Origin: Sabulibacter ruber
GTDB taxonomy: Bacteria; Bacteroidota; Bacteroidia; Cytophagales; Hymenobacteraceae
DNA: 64,000 nucleotides
NCBI RefSeq assembly: GCF_017355955.1
Contig: NZ_JAFFID010000005.1
Coordinates: 310,001-374,000 of the forward strand
Direction: 5' to 3'
Below, piece by piece: positions 59,657-64,000 of this stretch (the stretch's first letter is position 1; every line of letters begins with the position of its first letter). Under the pieces are notes generated by a model, which was not told where the DNA came from, searched no databases, and saw nothing but the letters and a program-made list of their open reading frames with translations. Both the position numbers and the translations under genes were made by a program.

Positions 59657-60472
59657 ATGTCAACACTAGTACTTAGCGAAATTTATATTTATCCTATTAA
59701 ATCCTTAGGCGGCATTTCCCTAACCTCGGCGGAAGTAGAGGAACGCGGACTGAAATATGATCGCCGGTGGATGCTGATTGATGAGAGTGGCATTTTCCTG
59801 ACCCAGCGTAAACTAGCCGGCATGGCGCTTCTGCAGGTATCCCTGGCCCCCGAAGGCCTGGTAGTGACGCATAAAACCAAAGACATTCCTGCGCTGGTGG
59901 TGCCGTATGAAACGCACAGCACCCGTTCTACCCTGGTTACCGTTTGGGACGATATCTGCTTTGCCTACATTGTAAGCCCCGAGGCGAATGCCTGGTTTTC
60001 TGAAGTGCTGGAAATCAGCTGCCGCCTGGTGTACATGCCGGAGAACTCCATCCGATTGATTGACCCAAACTACGCCAAGCACAACGAGAAAGTGAGTTTC
60101 TCAGACGGGTATCCCTTCCTGGTGATAGGGCAGGAGTCTTTGAATGACCTGAACAGCCGTCTGGAGCAGCCGGTGCCTATTAATCGGTTCAGGCCCAACT
60201 TTGTATTTACCGGCGGATTGCCTTACGCCGAGGAGAAGTGGAAAACCTTTAAGATTGGCAATGTGCTGTTTTACGGAGCCAAGCCCTGCGGCCGCTGCAC
60301 CGTGACCACCATAGACCAAAACACCGCCCAGGCTAGCCAGGAACCGCTGAAAACCCTTTCTACGTACCGGAAACAAGGAAACAAGGTAATCTTTGGGATG
60401 AACCTTATTGGGTTGTCTACCGGCACCATTGCCGTGGGTGATCGCATTACGGTTATGGAAGCAGCCTCTTAG
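59657..60472 (+). CDS. MOSC domain-containing protein (MOSC N-terminal beta-barrel)
   Basis: A 271-residue protein. The MOSC N-terminal barrel (about 5-125) has EIYIYPIKSLGGISL and the RGLKYDRRWMLIDESG segment. The MOSC domain (about 130-265) includes INRFRPNFVF and the Cys-containing active-site segment KPCGRCTVTTID near residue 213. These proteins are related to mARC/YcbX, which bind molybdenum cofactor through that Cys and reduce N-hydroxylated compounds. Unlike YcbX, no C-terminal 2Fe-2S ferredoxin domain is present. It stands alone between dyad repeats. Confidence 0.9.
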   Translation: MSTLVLSEIYIYPIKSLGGISLTSAEVEERGLKYDRRWMLIDESGIFLTQRKLAGMALLQVSLAPEGLVVTHKTKDIPALVVPYETHSTRSTLVTVWDDICFAYIVSPEANAWFSEVLEISCRLVYMPENSIRLIDPNYAKHNEKVSFSDGYPFLVIGQESLNDLNSRLEQPVPINRFRPNFVFTGGLPYAEEKWKTFKIGNVLFYGAKPCGRCTVTTIDQNTAQASQEPLKTLSTYRKQGNKVIFGMNLIGLSTGTIAVGDRITVMEAAS

Positions 60473-60515
60473 TTTGCGGAGTCTGCCGCTCAGTTTCCTC
60501 AGGAAGGTTACCTGC

Positions 60516-60560
60516 CGTTGTTTTAGCCTTGTTTTACAGAAAACAGCTGCAAAACAAACG
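60516..60560. repeat. Dyad repeat copy after the MOSC gene
   Basis: CGTTGTTTTAGCC, TTGTTTTACAGAAAAC, AGCTGCAAAACAAACG. The outer arms CGTTGTTTT/AAAACAAACG pair with one bulge. Confidence 0.7.
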
Positions 60561-60637
60561 TGCGTTCAGTGCTTGCTAAGAGAACCGTTCTAGTGTAATT
60601 TGCGTGCTTTTAAGCCAACTCCCAACCACTTCTTTAC

Positions 60638-61060
60638 ATGGTGCACACAGATGATGCCTATGCCACCACAGGCTATGATGAATTGCTGGATGCTGTTTAC
60701 CTGAGATACAAACGCAAGGGAACGTCGGCGGAATTCAGAGACGCAAACCTGCGCGTTGTGGCCAGTATGGCAAAAGCCCCCTCGCACCGGTTGTTTGTGG
60801 ATGTGCGGGAGATGGGCATAGTAGCCCCGGAAGACCAGAAATGGGTGGCAAACGTGATTATTCCCCAACTGGCCCAGCATGCCCCGGAAAATTACGTGTA
60901 CATTGCCCTGGTGGTGCCAGAGAACATCTTTACCAAATTAGCGGTAACAACGGTAGAGGAAATCTCTAACGGAAAAGGCATCTGCCTGAACCGGCACTTC
61001 GCTTCCCAAACTGAAGCCAAGCGCTGGCTTGCCGGGCAAACCATGCAGGTCAGCAAATAA
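60638..61060 (+). CDS. Small STAS/SpoIIAA-like protein A
   Basis: A 140-residue protein with no named family that I recognise with certainty. The strand/helix order (LDAVYLRYKRKG, RLFVDVREMGIVA, NYVYIALVVPENIF, and a final SQTEAKRWLAG) fits the SpoIIAA-like/STAS fold found in many Bacteroidetes cytoplasmic proteins. A second protein of the same pattern is encoded at 62978-63388. No signal peptide or membrane helix is seen. Function unknown; STAS-like proteins often take part in regulation by protein contact. The next gene starts 31 bp downstream. Confidence 0.65.
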   Translation: MVHTDDAYATTGYDELLDAVYLRYKRKGTSAEFRDANLRVVASMAKAPSHRLFVDVREMGIVAPEDQKWVANVIIPQLAQHAPENYVYIALVVPENIFTKLAVTTVEEISNGKGICLNRHFASQTEAKRWLAGQTMQVSK

Positions 61061-61091
61061 ATTATTTTACATTCTTTAGCCGCCATTCGTC

Positions 61092-61346
61092 ATGACGCAG
61101 CATAGCCTTTACCTCATCAAGACAACTACCGGAGAAGAGCTGGACTTAACGTACGCCAAGGAACTCCGCAGTAATAACCTGTATCCCTTCGGGATTCATA
61201 ATTACGCTATTTACCGCACGCCCGAGGGTGTGTATGTGAAAGGAACCAACAACGGCAACGTGCACCTCATGCTGGACCAGTACGAGGTGCTGGATGAACA
61301 AGCCGCCACTACGTATGTGCACCCCCATCATCGGATAGAAGACTAG
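61092..61346 (+). CDS. Short hypothetical protein
   Basis: An 84-residue protein of unknown family, with a good ATG at 61092 31 bp after the previous stop. The sequence (MTQHSLYLIKTTTGEELDL, then NNLYPFGIHNYAIYRTPEG and VYVKGTNNGNVHLMLDQYEVLD) is regular in strand-like segments and codon use resembles the neighbours, so it is probably a real small gene rather than a shadow. No signal peptide. A hairpin terminator follows within 35 bp. Confidence 0.6.
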   Translation: MTQHSLYLIKTTTGEELDLTYAKELRSNNLYPFGIHNYAIYRTPEGVYVKGTNNGNVHLMLDQYEVLDEQAATTYVHPHHRIED

Positions 61347-61377
61347 CGCCTGCGTCTACTTACAGGGTTATCCTGCG

Positions 61378-61435
61378 TACAATAAACCCGGTTGCGGCAG
61401 AAGGAATCTTCTCTGGCGTAATCGGGTTTATTGTA
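61378..61435 (+). terminator. Stem-loop terminator candidate
   Basis: TACAATAAACCCG (61378-61390) pairs perfectly with CGGGTTTATTGTA (61423-61435). The 32-nt inner region can form a second small hairpin. It lies between the short gene and the M23 peptidase gene; the right arm is AT-rich but no T-run follows. Confidence 0.55.
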
Positions 61436-61455
61436 TATAAAGTAGTACATCAAAA

Positions 61456-62823
61456 ATGCGATTTCAGATTCATTATAAACGCCCCCACACGTCGCTTCTT
61501 TTCATAGTGTTAGGCATTCTTTTCTTATCTTCCTGTAGTCCGCAGCAAACGCTGCGGGGAGTTTTCAAGAAGCAATCTCCTTACGAGAAATATGAGGCCG
61601 GGCTGAAAGAAGCCAAACTAGACCAAACCGCCTTGGGGCAGCAATGGAAAACAGCCGGTGAGCGCGCCCTGCAGCAACCTGTACCGGTAACGCTTCCCTT
61701 CAAAGAAACCGGCTATTTCCCCGCCGATAAACCCATGGCGGCCGGTTACCAGTTCTCCATAAAGAAAGGACAAAAGGTAGCGGTGAAGGTGGAGACCCAG
61801 GGGAATAATGCCCCGCAGGTTTTTGTTGACCTCTTTGAGGCTAACCCAGATAACGCCGCTGATCCTAAGCAGGTCTCCTACGCAGACTCTACCGCTACTT
61901 CCCTGGAGTACGAGGTAGAGGAGGAACTGCCGCACTTGCTGCGGGTACAACCTGAGTTGCTGAGAGGCGGGCAATACACCGTCACCATTGAAACCATGCC
62001 TACACTGGCTTTCCCGGTGAAGGGCAAAGACAGCCGCGCAGTGCAAAGTTTCTGGGGAGCTGACCGAGATGCCGGCGCCCGGAAACACGAAGGCATTGAC
62101 ATCTTTGCCCCACGTAATACGCCGGTGGTAGCCTCGGTGGAAGGAACTGTGACCAGGGTGAACACCACGCCCATTGGAGGGAAAGTGGTTTGGCTAACTG
62201 ATATGAAACGCAGGCAAAGCCTGTACTATGCGCACCTGGATAGCCAATTGGTACAGCCGGGGCAGCGGGTTTCCATTGGAGACACGCTTGGGTTGCTAGG
62301 AAACACCGGCAACGCCATTTCTACCCCGCCGCACCTGCATTTCGGGATTTACCGGTTTGGAGAAGGCGCGGTTGATCCGTTCCCGTATGTGCATAAAGAC
62401 CGTACAACTCCTGCTTCTTTGAAAGTGGACGAGAAAAAGTTTGGAGACTGGGCCCGGATTGCCAAGTCCAATGCTGCCCTTAGGGTAGCCCCCACTTCAA
62501 AGGCTGCTACTTTGCGCACGCTTTCTCAGCACGCCCCGCTACAGATCTTGGCGGGTTCTTCTTCCTGGTACCGCGTAATGCTCCCAGACGGGCAACAAGG
62601 CTATTTAGCGGCTTCTTTGGTAGAAACCCTGGAGAAACCGATCAGAGCCGTACGCTTACGCCAGCAGGCTCCTTTACTGGATGCTTCTACCCCGGAGGCG
62701 GCTACTCAAAAAAATCTGCAGCCAGATTCAACGGTTAGAGTGCTGGCCAAGCAGGATACTTTCCTGCTGGTGAAAGATTCTAACGGAACCACCGGCTGGA
62801 TTTCGGCCGATATGGCACAGTAA
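61456..62823 (+). CDS. M23 family metallopeptidase lipoprotein with SH3-like domains
   Basis: A 455-residue protein. The signal peptide ends in a lipobox (LSSC, Cys27). After a beta-rich N-terminal region, the LytM/M23 domain (about 190-305) contains RKHEGIDIFAPRNTP near 209 (His and Asp ligands) and SKPPHLHFG-type STPPHLHFGIY near 288 with the HxH motif; both halves of the zinc site are intact. Two SH3-like repeats follow, near 330-390 (NAALRVAPTSKAATLRTL) and 400-455. It should cleave cell-wall peptides in the periplasm or be a LytM-type activator; the intact site favours an active enzyme. Confidence 0.93.
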   Translation: MRFQIHYKRPHTSLLFIVLGILFLSSCSPQQTLRGVFKKQSPYEKYEAGLKEAKLDQTALGQQWKTAGERALQQPVPVTLPFKETGYFPADKPMAAGYQFSIKKGQKVAVKVETQGNNAPQVFVDLFEANPDNAADPKQVSYADSTATSLEYEVEEELPHLLRVQPELLRGGQYTVTIETMPTLAFPVKGKDSRAVQSFWGADRDAGARKHEGIDIFAPRNTPVVASVEGTVTRVNTTPIGGKVVWLTDMKRRQSLYYAHLDSQLVQPGQRVSIGDTLGLLGNTGNAISTPPHLHFGIYRFGEGAVDPFPYVHKDRTTPASLKVDEKKFGDWARIAKSNAALRVAPTSKAATLRTLSQHAPLQILAGSSSWYRVMLPDGQQGYLAASLVETLEKPIRAVRLRQQAPLLDASTPEAATQKNLQPDSTVRVLAKQDTFLLVKDSNGTTGWISADMAQ

Positions 62824-62855
62824 ACCTTCCTGATTTATCTTGTTTTTCCATCGGT

Positions 62856-62879
62856 CCAAGGGGGAACATTCCCCCTTGG
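62856..62879. terminator. GC-rich hairpin after the M23 gene
   Basis: CCAAGGGGGAA (62856-62866) pairs with TTCCCCCTTGG (62869-62879) across a 2-nt loop. The stem is strong but no T-run follows, so it may be a weak terminator or RNA structure. Confidence 0.5.
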
Positions 62880-62977
62880 TTGCCGTACCTTCCCAAAATG
62901 AACTACTGGCAAAAAGTAGTCTTTTCTATTCCTCTTTTTACGTTTTAGAAGTAGTATGTAGACCTAAACTTCCTGCT

Positions 62978-63388
62978 ATGGCCAATATCTGGGCAGTAAA
63001 CAGCGCTCACTCCTACATTTCTGTGGAATATGTAGCCGAACATGATTGGTTCTATGTGAAGTGGTCTGGGCACATTAACCCCGATGATGTGGTCAAAGCC
63101 GCCAATACCTACCTGAAGCTGCAGGAAGAGAAACGCTGCGCTAAATTACTGAACGATAAAAGCGAAGTAACCGGCGACTGGCAGGAGGCCAATGACTGGC
63201 TGCAGTATGACTGGATGCCCCAGGTGAGCGAAGCCGGCCTGAAGTACTTTGCCATGGTACTCTCCCGCGATCTGCATGATCTGGCTCCCGCCCAGGATCT
63301 GCAGCAAAGGCTAGCTCCCATCTGTACCGTAGAACTCTTCCGGGACCTTGCCTCCGCTGAACAGTGGCTGGATGCCCAGCCTGAATAA
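62978..63388 (+). CDS. Small STAS/SpoIIAA-like protein B
   Basis: A 136-residue protein from ATG 62978 (MANIWAVNSAHS). The frame is open further upstream to 62840, but the upstream residues have no conserved look. Segments YISVEYVAEHDWFYVKWSGHIN, AKLLNDKSEV, KYFAMVLSRDLHDL and the ending ASAEQWLDA follow the same strand/helix order as the protein at 60638. It is probably a distant paralogue. Cytoplasmic; function unknown. Confidence 0.65.
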   Translation: MANIWAVNSAHSYISVEYVAEHDWFYVKWSGHINPDDVVKAANTYLKLQEEKRCAKLLNDKSEVTGDWQEANDWLQYDWMPQVSEAGLKYFAMVLSRDLHDLAPAQDLQQRLAPICTVELFRDLASAEQWLDAQPE

Positions 63389-63395
63389 CCCAGGT

Positions 63396-64000
63396 CTATT
63401 TTACGCCCTTATACAAATCTTTGGCGTCTTTTCCGGTTTCCAGGGCCAGGTACTCTGCCTGCAGGGCTTTTATCTTAAGCTTGTCTTTGGCCGGAATCTG
63501 GTCTTCTACCTGGTCTTTCTTCTTGTTTAACTGAGAGTAAATCTCGTCTACGTAATCCCAGTCAGAAGCCGTCCAGGAATCGCGGCGCATGCGCACGTTC
63601 TGCACAAACTGGGTATATACGTCCCGCATCTGCTCCGCCGTGAGATGCGCTGCCAGGGCATTCGCAGAGCCTAGTAATTCCTGGTTGAACCGCTTGAGCG
63701 TATCCTGACTTAAGGGCGTGCTGGTGCGTTTCTGGTTGTTGGCCTCCCAGGTCTCGTATTTCCGTCTCAGTTCTTTGTATTCCTCTTTAGACTCCGCCGA
63801 AAGGCTGTCAAGCCGGGTGTCTAGTTTGGCGGTTTTCTGCTTGAACTCTTCTTTGATATCTGACCACTTGGCGTTAGCCGTGTCGCCGTCTGCTTTGCTG
63901 GTCTTTCCCTCAATCCAGTCCCTGAACTCCGCTAAATCTTCTTCTGCCCGGGTCTTAGGCTGGTTGTTAACCTCTGTGTTGGCAGGGGAGGTGCGATCAC
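63396..64000 (-). CDS. Hypothetical helical, coiled-coil protein (5' end outside the window)
   Basis: The minus-strand frame ending at 63396 is open to the right edge of the window without a stop, so the gene continues beyond 64000. About 200 residues are visible; the ATG at 63629 would only give 77 residues and is internal. The sequence is strongly helical and charged, with repeated Lys/Glu/Asp/Gln-rich segments (WSDIKEEFKQKTAKLDTRL, and EEYKELRRKYETWEANNQ), a pattern seen in uncharacterised Bacteroidetes proteins. No family is recognised. The coding signal (no stops over 600 bases, consistent residue use) is convincing. Confidence 0.75.
   Translation of the reverse strand, partial: DRTSPANTEVNNQPKTRAEEDLAEFRDWIEGKTSKADGDTANAKWSDIKEEFKQKTAKLDTRLDSLSAESKEEYKELRRKYETWEANNQKRTSTPLSQDTLKRFNQELLGSANALAAHLTAEQMRDVYTQFVQNVRMRRDSWTASDWDYVDEIYSQLNKKKDQVEDQIPAKDKLKIKALQAEYLALETGKDAKDLYKGVK

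Noticed and set aside
63396..63629. Complete 77-aa protein starting at ATG 63629
   Set aside because: The same frame stays open to the end of the window, so the true start lies beyond 64000.

Overview
The window looks like chromosome of a Gram-negative member of the Bacteroidota, order Cytophagales, most likely family Hymenobacteraceae (Rufibacter/Nibribacter/Pontibacter-like). I base this on TonB-dependent receptors with an STN domain and a DUF4249 partner, a Bacteroidetes-type ECF sigma/FecR pair, many lipobox lipoproteins, a secreted Gfo/Idh/MocA protein, a YaiO-type barrel protein, and promoter-like TTG ... TAnnTTTG (-33/-7) sites. The genus is inference. No rRNA, tRNA, CRISPR array, prophage or complete insertion sequence was recognised.

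Layout. 1-7.2 kb: a plus-strand sugar-acid catabolic cluster (sugar phosphate isomerase-like, MFS transporter, two SDR dehydrogenases, FAH-type hydrolase, lactonase-type amidohydrolase, secreted Gfo/Idh/MocA protein). It fits a non-phosphorylated L-fucose/L-rhamnose-type route, but no dehydratase is present. 7.3-12.2 kb: an outer-membrane receptor and a BlaI/BlaR1-type regulator/peptidase pair with a large inverted-repeat operator. 12.5-23.1 kb: a YaiO-type TPR/beta-barrel protein convergent with an operon of a 2048-aa multi-PAS hybrid histidine kinase, a CheY-like regulator, a membrane HEAT-repeat protein and a processive GT2, probably a surface polysaccharide system. 23.6-28 kb: an orphan TcmP-family protein and a GlcD/D-lactate dehydrogenase-type flavoprotein with Fe-S and CCG domains.

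28-33 kb and 41.3-42.5 kb hold two related TetR-thioesterase modules. In each, the same palindromic operator stands before the regulator and before the thioesterase. The first continues into an SDR, a FabF-type ketosynthase and an MFS exporter. 33.2-35 kb is an unusual NPD-like TIM-barrel protein with a Cys-rich tail. 35.3-41.1 kb is an ECF sigma - lipocalin-like lipoprotein - FecR - TonB receptor - DUF4249 signalling/uptake operon. 42.6-49.5 kb holds nudC and a complete RND efflux operon. 50-64 kb carries an alkyltransferase-like protein, an unknown kinase-like protein, YihY/BrkB, an M13 peptidase, a cyclophilin, a subtilase, xseA/xseB, a MOSC protein, two STAS-like proteins, an M23 peptidase and a truncated helical protein.

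The most striking feature not explained by genes is a dispersed family of about 35-50 bp dyad-symmetric elements (at least 17 copies, nearly all intergenic). It includes a perfect 44-bp palindrome and a pair that brackets a REP/BIME-like cluster at 43.55-43.91 kb.
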